From Sulfidibacter corallicola (GTDB lineage: Bacteria > Acidobacteriota > Holophagae > Acanthopleuribacterales > Acanthopleuribacteraceae): 64,000 nucleotides of DNA. The stretch is taken from positions 3,923,501 through 3,987,500 of the forward strand of contig NZ_CP071793.1 in assembly GCF_017498545.1 (NCBI RefSeq), given 5' to 3'. Below the pieces are notes generated by a model that worked only from the letters and a program-made list of their open reading frames with translations, made no database searches and had not been told where the DNA came from. Both the position numbers and the translations under genes were made by a program. This document shows positions 44,604 to 53,797 of the stretch, one piece after another (the first letter of the stretch is position 1; each line of letters starts with the position of its first letter).

Positions 44604-44692
44604 GGCCATCCCTCCAGGATTGGCCGCGAACGGTGACCATCCGAGCATTTGGTTGACCACGAACGAGGATCATCCAGGCATCCGCCCGGCCG
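44604..44692 (+). repeat. 90-base direct repeat, copy 2
   Basis: Same unit as 44411-44499 with only a few mismatches (for example GCGAACGG versus GCGAGCGG). It ends about 30 bases before the 3' end of the partner gene of the methyltransferase. Confidence 0.85.
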
Positions 44693-44724
44693 CCAACAAC
44701 CGAACCGGGACCATTCACCTCGGC

Positions 44725-45876
44725 TTAAACGCCACCCCCCACGCTCCCCGCCATTTCGCCGACCTCACACCGCGAGATGGGCTCCAGCCGCTCCCGCCAT
44801 CCGAACAGCTCGGACAACGCGCGAATTCTCTCGCCGAGATCCACCCAACCGGCTTCGTTCTCTTCCCGAACCGCGGGCGCACAGCTCCATCCACGCGGCG
44901 TCGACCACAGCGTCAAAATGCACCGATTCCACCTCACCCGCCCCCAACGCCGCGGCTCGCTCAGCGCGATCCACTTTCCTGGTCCCAACGCCACGGCCCG
45001 CGCATGCCGGTAACGCCGACGCGCGGCATCGCCATCCGCGTGCAGGATCGGGAATCGGCGCAGGTCGGCAAAGCGAATCCGAGCATCGGTCGCCATCACG
45101 AAATGGGGCTGGCGATCGCGGGGATCGGGCAAATCCGGAAAGGCCACACAACGGAATCGAGGCCCTAGAACACGCAAGCAATCGCGCCGAAACCAGGCCA
45201 AACGATCGTTGGATGCAGCCAGAACCCAGGCTGCCCCCTCGAAATCGCCGAGTTCGTCCCGGAAGCGTCGCGCCAACGTCTGACGATTCTCTCTCAAGTC
45301 GTCCACCCGCAGTAGGTTCCATGGCGAAAGCAGACTCGGCTGAACCCATAGTTCGCCGGCCTCGCCATACCAACAGGTCACATTTGACGCCGTGGCCTGC
45401 AGCCGGGCCTTCATCCGCGCGGCCGGGTGAACCGACATGCCGCGATAGGCTTCCAAACAGTCGCCAATCTTCGTGGGTCGAGCCGGAAGCCAGTACAGCG
45501 GCTGCAGGCCGTCTCCCTCCCAGCAAAGCCCCGGAAAAGGGCTCGGACCCGCGAGACGCCGCAATGCCCGAATCGGTGGAGCTCGCTCGAACGGGGTCTG
45601 AAGGAACACCAACGGGCGGGACGGTTCGCGAATGCGAATCCGGTTCAGATCCTTCAAGTCGATACCGATTACCGGACGATGGGAACCGGGCCGAACATCC
45701 CTGCATCGCTTCAATACCGAAAGCCAGGATGGTGCCGAGCGGGAAGGCATCACCACCTCAAAGGCGTCGAGCCCCCAATCCCAGGGAAACAAAGGCACGC
45801 GCACATCGAGTTGAACCCAAGCGAAACGATGGAGCGCCAGCCGCATATCCAAAGGATTCATCAGGTCAGCGGCCAT
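44725..45876 (-). CDS. Unrecognised partner of the Eco57I-like methyltransferase
   Basis: No family recognised. The product of 383 residues is soluble, rich in Trp and Arg, with a mixed alpha/beta look and no membrane segment, signal peptide or obvious catalytic motif. Features that stand out are PVIGIDLKDLNRIRI near residue 70, FPGLCWEGDGLQPLYWLPARPTK near 115, and a basic RFRDELGDFEGAAWVLAASNDRLAWFRRDCLRVLG segment. AAGGAG lies seven bases before the ATG at 45876, and the frame overlaps the methyltransferase gene by 16 bases; a second in-frame ATG sits in an ATGA overlap with its stop. The coupling implies that the two proteins work together, perhaps in target recognition, restriction or regulation. 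Confidence 0.7.
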   Translation of the reverse strand: MAADLMNPLDMRLALHRFAWVQLDVRVPLFPWDWGLDAFEVVMPSRSAPSWLSVLKRCRDVRPGSHRPVIGIDLKDLNRIRIREPSRPLVFLQTPFERAPPIRALRRLAGPSPFPGLCWEGDGLQPLYWLPARPTKIGDCLEAYRGMSVHPAARMKARLQATASNVTCWYGEAGELWVQPSLLSPWNLLRVDDLRENRQTLARRFRDELGDFEGAAWVLAASNDRLAWFRRDCLRVLGPRFRCVAFPDLPDPRDRQPHFVMATDARIRFADLRRFPILHADGDAARRRYRHARAVALGPGKWIALSEPRRWGRVRWNRCILTLWSTPRGWSCAPAVREENEAGWVDLGERIRALSELFGWRERLEPISRCEVGEMAGSVGGGV

Positions 45877-48692
45877 TGATCGACTCCTTGCGCGGCGCAC
45901 CACAGATCGCGCGGTTCGGGGATCGACAGCGGGCGGGTGTCCCAGTCGGGTGGAATCGGCAGGCGATCGCAGGTATGGGCGTAGAAAAAGAAACAGCGAT
46001 CCTTGCCGCGCTCGGCCATCGCACGCAGGTCCTGATCGGCCGTCACCGAACACGCGTAGAGGAAGAGCCGGTAGGCTGGCTCGAACCGCTTGATCTGGAC
46101 GTAATACGCCGTTTGATCGGGAATCCACGAGCCACCGCGGATCAGGGCCGGCGTCCAGCGCGAAGCGAGGTATTTCCAGACCAACAGCCAACCACCGAGA
46201 GATCGCGCGCCGTAGGGCAAGCCGACCCTTCGGCCCTCGATGCGTGCTTTCGAGATGCCTTTCAACCAACGGCGCTCGGTCTCGCTCATGTCGCGACCCA
46301 GTATTTCCGCTTCGAAGGGCCAGTAGATCCAAGCGCCCGGGGCTACCCGATCGGTTTGAATGTCGCGACCGCGCAGTAGCGGTCGCAATCGGTCACGCGG
46401 CACCATCGCCGGAGGCCTTTCAAAGGTGAACAGGCGCTTGGCACCAGTCACGATCCCACGGCGGGCGCGAAACCCGAGTTCCCCGAGCGTCGGCCAGTGG
46501 CTCCTGCGGCAAAACCCTTCACGAGCCTCGGGTTCCAGGTGCCACATGCCGAATCGATCGCCCAACTCGCGCTGTGGAAGCGAAAACGAACGGGTGCTCG
46601 CCTTCTCGTGAAGCTCGACCGCAATCCGGTGACCGGCTTCCGCACCGCAGCGGCTGACCCCCAGCGCCAGCGGAAAGGTATCGGCGCGGAACACCACACC
46701 CTGATCCAAGCCGTAATCGAACAGGTACTCGATGCGACAACGATCTTGAAGATAGGCGCGCAAACCCGCGCCGTATTTGGCCTGAAGCATTTTGGACGGC
46801 AACAGGAAACCCAGGTGTCCCCGCGGCCCCAGCAGCCCCAGGCAGGCCGCGGCGAAGTACAGGCTGGCATCGGTCTGGCCTTCGAGCGAGAGCCCCGGAG
46901 GACAGGGAAGCCGCGCCACCATGGCCTGCTTGTCCGGCGTCTGCAGCTTGCCGGCGGCGACCCACGGCGGATTGCCGAAGATCAAGTCGAAACCACCCGC
47001 CAGCATCGCATCGCTGAACACGACGTGCAGCGATTTCTCCGGCTCGGGAACCGGTTTCGGCACACGGCGGCGCGCTCCGGGTTCCAAACCCGGCAACGAT
47101 TTCTGGTCGAGCCGCGTCCGCATTCGCCGGCGCGCGTCGCGATGCCGGCACCCTACCAGAAAACCCGCCAGTTCCTGTTCCAATCGATGGATGTGCCTGA
47201 GCCTGGCGGTTCGCTGGAGTCCGTCACTGGCTGGGAAGGATGCCCGTAAACGCGCCAGTTGGCCGTACTTGGGCCATTTCTTCAGAACCTCCGGCGCGAC
47301 CGGCAAGTGGGCGTTGAGGAAGTCGCCCGGGCGAAGGTGGTGTTGCAGGTTGGGCAACACGGGCGCAGCCGACGGTTCGGAGACCTCCAGGTCCTGAATC
47401 ATGTTGAGCCAGAGGCGAACCTCGGTCAGCCGCACCGCCATCGGGTTGATGTCGATCCCGTAGAGATTGCGGGTGACGATGTCCCGCTTCAAGGCATAGA
47501 GCTTGCCGTTGTAGCGCTGATCCTGGGGCGCGAGATCCAACCGATGTCGCAGCAGCACCTGAAAGGCGGCCACGAGGTAGGTCCCACTCCCACAGCTCGG
47601 GTCCAACACGCGGACGGCCTTCAATACCTCGAGCCGAGAACCCGGATCGGACATCTCGGGCCGCATGGCCAGCCAGGCCGCGAATCCGGCCTCCACCTGC
47701 TTCTCCGCCAGGTGTCCTGGTGTGTAGAACGTGCCTTGGGCCTTACGATCCCGTTCCACGAGCAGGTTTTCGAATACCGCGCCCAACACTTCGGGGCTGA
47801 TGCCCGCAATGCGGCGCTCGGCCCGCGCCTCGAACAGTGAAAAGGAGTATTGGGTCGCCAGCATGTCCATGAGAGCCGTACACCAATCGTTGGGAATGGC
47901 CGGCAAGGCCTCCGGATGAAAACGGAACAGGCCGCCACCCAACCGCGGCAGGCATCCCAAGGAAAACGCTTCCGCCACCCGCACCCCCTCGAGCCGGGCG
48001 AACAGGGGTTTGAGGAAGGCCTGCACGATCGAGAGCGACCTGACGCGACAGCGCGCCATGTGGGTTTCCAGATAAAAGGGATCGAAATTGAGCCAACCCT
48101 TGCGCTGCACGAACATCAGAAAGATCAGCTTCAGGACCAGATCGACCAGGGCCAGGTGCATCTGTCCGTTCGACGGCCGCAACTGTTGCAGGTAGTCGCG
48201 CAGGCTGCGAAAAAAGGAGGCCCCTTGGGTTTCGCGTTGCAGCAACAGGAACAGACGTTCGAGCGACGCGGAGCTGGGTCGGCGCAGGCAGCCCAACACG
48301 TCGCGATCGTAGCGACTCAAGTGGGAAAAGTTGAGTTCCAAATGGTGGAAGGCGGATGCTTCGGACTTTCCTTTCCGCCAGAAGACCAAATGGGCGTTGG
48401 CGCTGCGGTGATGTACGACATTGATCACCGCGCAAGTGAAATCACGATCGTTTCGAAGGGCCCGTATGCCTTTGGCCAAATGGGTGTAGGCATCCTTGGG
48501 GGTCTGCTCCGAAACCAAGATCTCGAACAGGACACACACCGGGGTAGGGCGAAAGAGAATCCGGAAAACCTGATCCGCCAAAAAACCGGGCAGTCGAAGC
48601 AAGCCAAAATCCTCGGGATCGAGGCTCAACCAGGGGTCGGTATCTTCACCAAACAAAAAACGGCTCTGAAGGCCGAGTTCCTTTTCTCGCAT
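45861..48692 (-). CDS. Eco57I/type IIG-like N6-adenine DNA methyltransferase, possibly restriction-modification
   Basis: Large 943-residue protein. The methyltransferase core has GTFYTPG near 319-325, motif I DPSCGSGTYL at 364-373, NLYGIDINPMAVRLTEVRLWLN at 409-430 and motif IV NPPW at 574-577, all of the gamma-class adenine methyltransferases. The N-terminal ~310 residues precede it as in Eco57I-like and PglX-like proteins, where a nuclease or helical domain sits; I could not point to a PD-(D/E)xK motif. The C-terminal ~300 residues would contain target recognition. The start is set at 48692; longer upstream readings pass through AT-rich non-coding-like sequence. No BREX or DISARM partner genes are adjacent. 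Confidence 0.85.
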   Translation of the reverse strand: MREKELGLQSRFLFGEDTDPWLSLDPEDFGLLRLPGFLADQVFRILFRPTPVCVLFEILVSEQTPKDAYTHLAKGIRALRNDRDFTCAVINVVHHRSANAHLVFWRKGKSEASAFHHLELNFSHLSRYDRDVLGCLRRPSSASLERLFLLLQRETQGASFFRSLRDYLQQLRPSNGQMHLALVDLVLKLIFLMFVQRKGWLNFDPFYLETHMARCRVRSLSIVQAFLKPLFARLEGVRVAEAFSLGCLPRLGGGLFRFHPEALPAIPNDWCTALMDMLATQYSFSLFEARAERRIAGISPEVLGAVFENLLVERDRKAQGTFYTPGHLAEKQVEAGFAAWLAMRPEMSDPGSRLEVLKAVRVLDPSCGSGTYLVAAFQVLLRHRLDLAPQDQRYNGKLYALKRDIVTRNLYGIDINPMAVRLTEVRLWLNMIQDLEVSEPSAAPVLPNLQHHLRPGDFLNAHLPVAPEVLKKWPKYGQLARLRASFPASDGLQRTARLRHIHRLEQELAGFLVGCRHRDARRRMRTRLDQKSLPGLEPGARRRVPKPVPEPEKSLHVVFSDAMLAGGFDLIFGNPPWVAAGKLQTPDKQAMVARLPCPPGLSLEGQTDASLYFAAACLGLLGPRGHLGFLLPSKMLQAKYGAGLRAYLQDRCRIEYLFDYGLDQGVVFRADTFPLALGVSRCGAEAGHRIAVELHEKASTRSFSLPQRELGDRFGMWHLEPEAREGFCRRSHWPTLGELGFRARRGIVTGAKRLFTFERPPAMVPRDRLRPLLRGRDIQTDRVAPGAWIYWPFEAEILGRDMSETERRWLKGISKARIEGRRVGLPYGARSLGGWLLVWKYLASRWTPALIRGGSWIPDQTAYYVQIKRFEPAYRLFLYACSVTADQDLRAMAERGKDRCFFFYAHTCDRLPIPPDWDTRPLSIPEPRDLWCAAQGVDQWPLT

Positions 48693-49049
48693 GTCATCAC
48701 CATGCGAGGCCTGACCCTGGCATTCTAACAAAGAAAATCGATCAAAAAACTTTTTAATGACACCGTGCAAACCCAGAAGACTCGACAGTCCTAAACAAAA
48801 ACATGAAAGCCATTGGTTCCAGCAAAGTACCAAACCACCACCTGACGATTCAGCCTCGCAACCTCTCACTTTTCTTCACAAAGCACGTTTCCGAAAAGCT
48901 CACAGACATCACCCAAGCGCCTTTTCCGGCGGACCCCGACGAATGTTGACCGCAAGACCAAATGGAGCGACAATGCGAAGGACGCGTTCTCTCCATATCT
49001 TCGCGCATCCCAATCAGGGGCCCCATACTCGCTACACGGAGACCCTTCC
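48693..49049. other. Divergent spacer between methyltransferase and ankyrin gene
   Basis: About 360 bases, AT-richer next to the methyltransferase start (runs of A/T around 48725-48760). Holds both promoters presumably; no gene seen. Confidence 0.4.
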
Positions 49050-50486
49050 ATGTGTCCCAAAATCAGATTCTTTGCCATTTTTCTAAGTCTTATCGCCGGC
49101 ATCTCCCCCGCGTTTGCCGGACTCATTGTCCTAAAGAATGGGAAGAAAATCCCATGTAAGGGACCTTATGAAGTCGATGGTGCCTTTCTCGTCTACCAGG
49201 ATCTCAAAGGCCAGCAATTCCGCATTCCCACCAAAATCGTGAATCTGGACGCCTCCGAGAGGGATTTCGAACCCGGAAAAAAGAAGGAAGAAGTCGGCGA
49301 GACCCTGTTCAAGGCGGAACCGCTGATCAAGGAACGGGAAGATGTCGATCTCTACGAAGCGGCGAAAAAATCCAATCGGGACCCGGTGAGCGAGGGCGGC
49401 CAGGACATGGTCATCGACGAAGCCAAAATGCGACAACAGTATTACAAGCGCGATCGCGGGTCGACCAGCCTGGTCGATCACTGGGCGATCGATCGCTTCT
49501 ACTACGCGGTCAAGCACAACGACGTCAACGATGTGGCCTTCTTGTTGGGCGAGGGCGTTCCGCCGGACGGGCCGATCTACAAACAGCAGGGCAAGCTTCC
49601 TCCCTTGTTGATTGCGGCCCGCAAAGGGTACAAGACGATCGTGAAAATGCTTCTGGCGGCGGATGTCCGGCTCGAGGTCGCCGATGACGAGGGCAACACC
49701 CCACTGAACCTCGCCGCCCGGGAAATGACGCAGACCCACACCTCCATCTCGATGATGTTGTTGGCGAAGGGCGCCAAGGCCAACACCACCAACCGCGATT
49801 TGGAGACGCCGCTCTATTTCGCGCTGCACAGCAACAACAGCAGGTTGCTCTATGCGCTCACGCGCAACGGCGCGCCCATCGACGAACCCGACCACACGGG
49901 TATCTACCCCCTGATGCGTGCCATCAAGCACTTGGACGTGAAAGCCTCCAAGATCCTGCTCGACGCGGGTGCATCCATCAAGATTTCGGATTCCAAGGGC
50001 AACACGCCCTTCGTCGAGGCACTGCGGCTGGACAGCATTCCCATCATGGAGCTGTTGATCAAAGCCGGCGCCACCGAAAACTACAAAGCCGACCAGAGCA
50101 GGGAGCTCGTCAACCTGGCGTTGAGTGGGAACAGCGCCAACAGTGCCGCCTATCTCATGGAAAAACTGAACGTCAAAAATATCCCCAACAAAAACGAGCA
50201 CCTTTCCCGAGCGGTGTCGAGCAATCGTTTGGAGATGGCTCTGTTTCTGATCGAAAAAGGTGCCCCGGCCTCGGGTACCGGCATTTCCGGAGAACCGCTG
50301 CTCATCGAGGCGGCACGTGCGGGTCACCTCAACATGGTCAAGCTGCTGATCGACAGGGGCGCCGATCCCTATGTCAAAAGCAAAAAGGGGGTCACGGCCT
50401 ATACCGAAGCAGGCGGCACGCAGCGCGACGACATTCGCACCTTTCTGCGACAGGTTTACCAAAGCAAAACATCGGAGAAAAAATAA
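49050..50486 (+). CDS. Exported ankyrin-repeat protein
   Basis: Residues 1-23 form a cleavable signal peptide (MCPKIRFFAIFLSLIAGISPAFA). A ~50-residue opening domain (LIVLKNGKKIPCKGPYEVDGAFLVYQDLKG) resembles small beta domains found before repeats. From about residue 145 to 465 there are eight or so ankyrin-type units, e.g. GNTPLNLAAREMTQTHTSISMMLLAKGA, GIYPLMRAIKHLDVKASKILLDAGA and GEPLLIEAARAGHLNMVKLLIDRGADP. Ankyrin stacks bind proteins; the partner is unknown. The next gene (PP2C-M48) is 145 bases downstream on the same strand. Confidence 0.85.
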   Translation: MCPKIRFFAIFLSLIAGISPAFAGLIVLKNGKKIPCKGPYEVDGAFLVYQDLKGQQFRIPTKIVNLDASERDFEPGKKKEEVGETLFKAEPLIKEREDVDLYEAAKKSNRDPVSEGGQDMVIDEAKMRQQYYKRDRGSTSLVDHWAIDRFYYAVKHNDVNDVAFLLGEGVPPDGPIYKQQGKLPPLLIAARKGYKTIVKMLLAADVRLEVADDEGNTPLNLAAREMTQTHTSISMMLLAKGAKANTTNRDLETPLYFALHSNNSRLLYALTRNGAPIDEPDHTGIYPLMRAIKHLDVKASKILLDAGASIKISDSKGNTPFVEALRLDSIPIMELLIKAGATENYKADQSRELVNLALSGNSANSAAYLMEKLNVKNIPNKNEHLSRAVSSNRLEMALFLIEKGAPASGTGISGEPLLIEAARAGHLNMVKLLIDRGADPYVKSKKGVTAYTEAGGTQRDDIRTFLRQVYQSKTSEKK

Positions 50487-50631
50487 CCGAGCGAATTTCA
50501 CCACCGTCACAACGCCACGCGCCGATCCTCGTCGATCGGCACAACACCGCGGACCATATATATGTATTCACCGATCCATCGAACCAACTCAGGGGCCTCT
50601 GAAGTGCACATGCAGATAGCAGAGGTTCGCA

Positions 50632-52611
50632 TTGACTGAAGCCTACGTCGTCTCTCCCCACTCGATCGCGGGGGCACGTTCGGAAAACCAGGACTGTTTC
50701 GCCCATTTCGAAACCCCGTACGGTTCGCTATTCATCGTCTGCGACGGATTCGGCGGGCCTCGGCGCGGCAGATTGGCCTCGATGGAGACGGTCGAGGCCT
50801 ACCCCGAGCACCTCAAGCAGGCCCACGGCCACGGCATGATGGCCCTGGAAGCCCTGCAATGGGCGACCGCCGAGATCAACGAGAGGATTTTCGAAAAAAG
50901 CACCTCGGGCCTGACGGAATTCGAGGGCATGGGAACCACGGTGGTGCTGGGCCTGGAAACGGAAGCCGGCATTTGGATCGGCCATATCGGCGACAGCCGC
51001 GCCTATCATTGGACCGGTAGCCAGCTCGTGCCCCTCACGCGCGACCACAGTGAACTGGCCGATCTGATCTATTCCGGAGATCTGAACGTCGCCGGCGCGC
51101 TTCACCACCCGAGAGCCGGGGTACTGACCCAGGCGATCGGAGCGGAGGAAGACGGCGCCCTGGAGCTGGCCAAACAACCGATTCGATTGCGCGCGGGCGA
51201 AAGTCTCATGTTGTGTAGCGACGGCTTGTCGGGATTCGTGGAAGACGAGGTCATCGCCGGTGAAATGGCACAGATCACGGATCAGGGACAGGCCGCCCGG
51301 CACCTGGTTCGCCTGGCCCTGGCCCACGGCAGCGACGACAACATCACGGTCCTCTGCATTCACAATCCCGGTTCCAAGAAGCGAAGAAAGAGCGCCCTTC
51401 CCCACATAGACACCACACCCGACGACACATCCACGTCACCCTCGTGGAACGATTCCGACAGCTTCATCGCCAGCCAGGTCCAGGCGCGGGGATCGCGTGC
51501 CGCGTCGTCCGGCTCCCACCCGAGTGCCCACCCGTCACCGGAACCCGGTGACGCCGGCCGCGTGACCACGGTCTCCGCCAAACGAGCCGAGCCGATCGCG
51601 GAGGAGAAACCCAAGTGGCGCATTCCCTTGTGGGTCTACCCGACGGCCCTGTTGGTGGCCATGATCTTCACGGCCCTCCACTTTCGCAACATGGTGCAGA
51701 TCAAGCCGTACGTACCGCCGCCCGAACCGGAGACCATCGCGGGTGAGCCGCCCACGGAGGTCGACGATCCCAAAAGCTACCCCTGGCAGGTGACGGAGTG
51801 CGAACGCGGTTTCGCCACCCAGGCGCGACAGATGCTCGGCGACGTGGAACAGGGTTTCCGCGATTCGGCGACGATGGCACTGTCAAGGGAGCTCGAATTG
51901 GGCGAACGGCTGGCCAAGCGCGCGGCCCAGGAATACGCGGGCCGGCTCGACACCGATGCGAACCTGGTCGCCTACGTGAACAAGCTGGGCACGTCCCTGG
52001 CCGCGGATCTCGGCGACCACCCCTACACCTTCGAGTTCCACGTGATCGACGACGAACGGCTCAACGCCTTCGCCCTGCCCGGTGGCCACATCTACCTCTT
52101 TACCGGTCTGCTGGAACACCTGGTGGAAAACGAGGCGCAACTGGCCTTCGTGCTCTGCCACGAGATGGTCCACATCCAAAAACGCCACACGGTGGCCCTG
52201 CTGCGCCTGTTCGAAAACCTGCCGGGTGAAGAAGACGGCGTGACGGCCTTTTTTCAATCGCTCCTCAACCTACCCTTTTCCATCACCCACGAGGCCGAGG
52301 CGGATCGTTACGCCCTGCTCACCCTGATTCGCGCCGATTATTCGCCCTACCAATCGGTTTTGCTGCTCGAGAAGTGGCAGCGACGGAATCAGGGCACGGC
52401 GTCGCAGAACCCATCTTCCTCCTCCAACATTCTGGACGTGCTCCTGCGTGAGGCCGGCGACCTTCTGGAAACCCACCCCGATCTCGACTTCCGCGCCTGC
52501 GAGCTGAGAAACCACACGCTGCAACTGCAAAAGCAGAATCGAACCAGCCTGAACTACGTGGGCCAGTCGAACTACCGCAATCGGATTCCCAAATCGGAGC
52601 TGATGTACTAG
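50632..52611 (+). CDS. PP2C-type phosphatase fused to M48 metalloprotease
   Basis: 659-residue fusion. Residues 1-245 are a PP2C Ser/Thr phosphatase: ARSENQD with Asp21, CDGFGG with Asp38, GMGTTVV, GHIGDSRAY, LCSDGLSGF and HGSDDNITVL with Asp235/236. A Ser/Pro-rich linker leads to one membrane helix (about 331-350). The C-terminal half is an M48 (Ste24/BepA-like) zinc protease: HEMVH at 510-514 and the third ligand Glu554 in HEAEADRYA. With this topology the phosphatase is cytoplasmic and the protease periplasmic. The start is TTG at 50632 with GAGG six bases upstream. Confidence 0.88.
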   Translation: MTEAYVVSPHSIAGARSENQDCFAHFETPYGSLFIVCDGFGGPRRGRLASMETVEAYPEHLKQAHGHGMMALEALQWATAEINERIFEKSTSGLTEFEGMGTTVVLGLETEAGIWIGHIGDSRAYHWTGSQLVPLTRDHSELADLIYSGDLNVAGALHHPRAGVLTQAIGAEEDGALELAKQPIRLRAGESLMLCSDGLSGFVEDEVIAGEMAQITDQGQAARHLVRLALAHGSDDNITVLCIHNPGSKKRRKSALPHIDTTPDDTSTSPSWNDSDSFIASQVQARGSRAASSGSHPSAHPSPEPGDAGRVTTVSAKRAEPIAEEKPKWRIPLWVYPTALLVAMIFTALHFRNMVQIKPYVPPPEPETIAGEPPTEVDDPKSYPWQVTECERGFATQARQMLGDVEQGFRDSATMALSRELELGERLAKRAAQEYAGRLDTDANLVAYVNKLGTSLAADLGDHPYTFEFHVIDDERLNAFALPGGHIYLFTGLLEHLVENEAQLAFVLCHEMVHIQKRHTVALLRLFENLPGEEDGVTAFFQSLLNLPFSITHEAEADRYALLTLIRADYSPYQSVLLLEKWQRRNQGTASQNPSSSSNILDVLLREAGDLLETHPDLDFRACELRNHTLQLQKQNRTSLNYVGQSNYRNRIPKSELMY

Positions 52612-52873
52612 CCCCGAGAGACCTCGGCAGCAGAGCGCAGGATCGGGCGAACGAGGAACGGAACCTTTGGCCATCCGGAACCACCGAGCCGCGGAGAACG
52701 CGGAGCCGGGCCGACCGCCAAACCCCCACCAGCTTTCGTCCCGGAATTCGCCAAGATTTCCAGGGTCTACGCGGGATCGGGTATAATGAGCCACATTCAC
52801 TTTTTCTCAATCTCTCAAAGTCGTCGATGGCTGCCACGACCTGGCCAGCCGACACGCAATCCGGAGGAAAACC

Positions 52874-53653
52874 ATGACTTGGCTCGTTCCATGTTTCCAT
52901 GTCCTACTACTATTTGGAGAGCCCACCATCTCGCTTCAGGGCAACCGCATCGTCGACCTGTCCCACGATTTCTCCGAGAAGACCCTGTATTGGCCTACCG
53001 CCCAGACCTTTACCCTCCAAGAAGATTTCAAGGGAACCACCGACAAGGGGTTCCACTACGAAGCCAACACCTTCAAGGCGGCCGAGCACGGCGGTACCCA
53101 CCTGGATGCACCGAACCATTTCGCGGCCGGCCGTTGGAGTTCGGAACAGATTCCGCTCGACCGCCTGATCGGCGCGGCCGTGGTCATCGACGTGCGTGAC
53201 AAATGCGCCGAAAACCGCGATTACCAGGTACAGACATCGGATTTCGAAGCCTGGGAAAAGAAGAACGGCCGCCTGCCGAAGGGCGTCATCGTGTTGCTCC
53301 ATACCGGCATGGGCAAACATTGGCCCGATGCCGAGCGCTATCTGGGTACGGCCGAGCGCGGCCCGCAAGCCGTGCCCAAGCTCCACTTCCCCGGCCTGCA
53401 CCCCCAGGCCGCCGAGTGGCTGGTGACACATCGATCGATTCACGCGATCGGGCTGGACACCCCCAGCATCGACTACGGCCAATCCACGTTGTTCGAAAGC
53501 CATCAAATCTTGTTCAAAGCCAACATTCCGGCGTTCGAAAACGTGGCCAACCTGGATCAACTACCTGCCAAGGGTGCATCGGTCATCGCACTGCCGATGA
53601 AAATCAAGGGTGGCTCGGGCGGTCCCCTGCGGATCATCGCCTTGCTCCCCTGA
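52874..53653 (+). CDS. Cyclase-family hydrolase (kynurenine formamidase-like)
   Basis: 259-residue protein of the metal-dependent cyclase family (PF04199). The signature HGGTHLDAPNHF near residue 73 supplies the zinc ligands; IGLDTPSIDYG and a terminal PMKIKGGSGGPLRIIALLP block are also typical. The N-terminus (MTWLVPCFHVLLLFG) is a short hydrophobic, signal-like segment. GGAGG lies just before the ATG. Members act on formylkynurenine or on unrelated substrates, and no kyn genes are adjacent, so no pathway is assigned. Confidence 0.82.
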   Translation: MTWLVPCFHVLLLFGEPTISLQGNRIVDLSHDFSEKTLYWPTAQTFTLQEDFKGTTDKGFHYEANTFKAAEHGGTHLDAPNHFAAGRWSSEQIPLDRLIGAAVVIDVRDKCAENRDYQVQTSDFEAWEKKNGRLPKGVIVLLHTGMGKHWPDAERYLGTAERGPQAVPKLHFPGLHPQAAEWLVTHRSIHAIGLDTPSIDYGQSTLFESHQILFKANIPAFENVANLDQLPAKGASVIALPMKIKGGSGGPLRIIALLP

Positions 53654-53797
53654 TCGCGCGATATCTCCTGCCGCGTCTCGTGACCAAATCGTTCGGAACC
53701 CACCAATTCCTGGTGATTGGGGCCTGAATGATGTAGAGTGTTGAGCGGCCGTCACGAGACCGGCAGTCTTTCACGCGTCGTTAACGAGGTCTGATCA

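Noticed and set aside
43852..44692. CRISPR array
   Set aside because: The repeats are ~90 bases or longer, occur in both orientations and have no regular spacers; no cas genes nearby.
44649..46379. A long plus-strand open frame opposite the methyltransferase partner
   Set aside because: Arg/Pro/Ser-rich without domain features; it is the antisense shadow of the real leftward genes in a GC-rich region.
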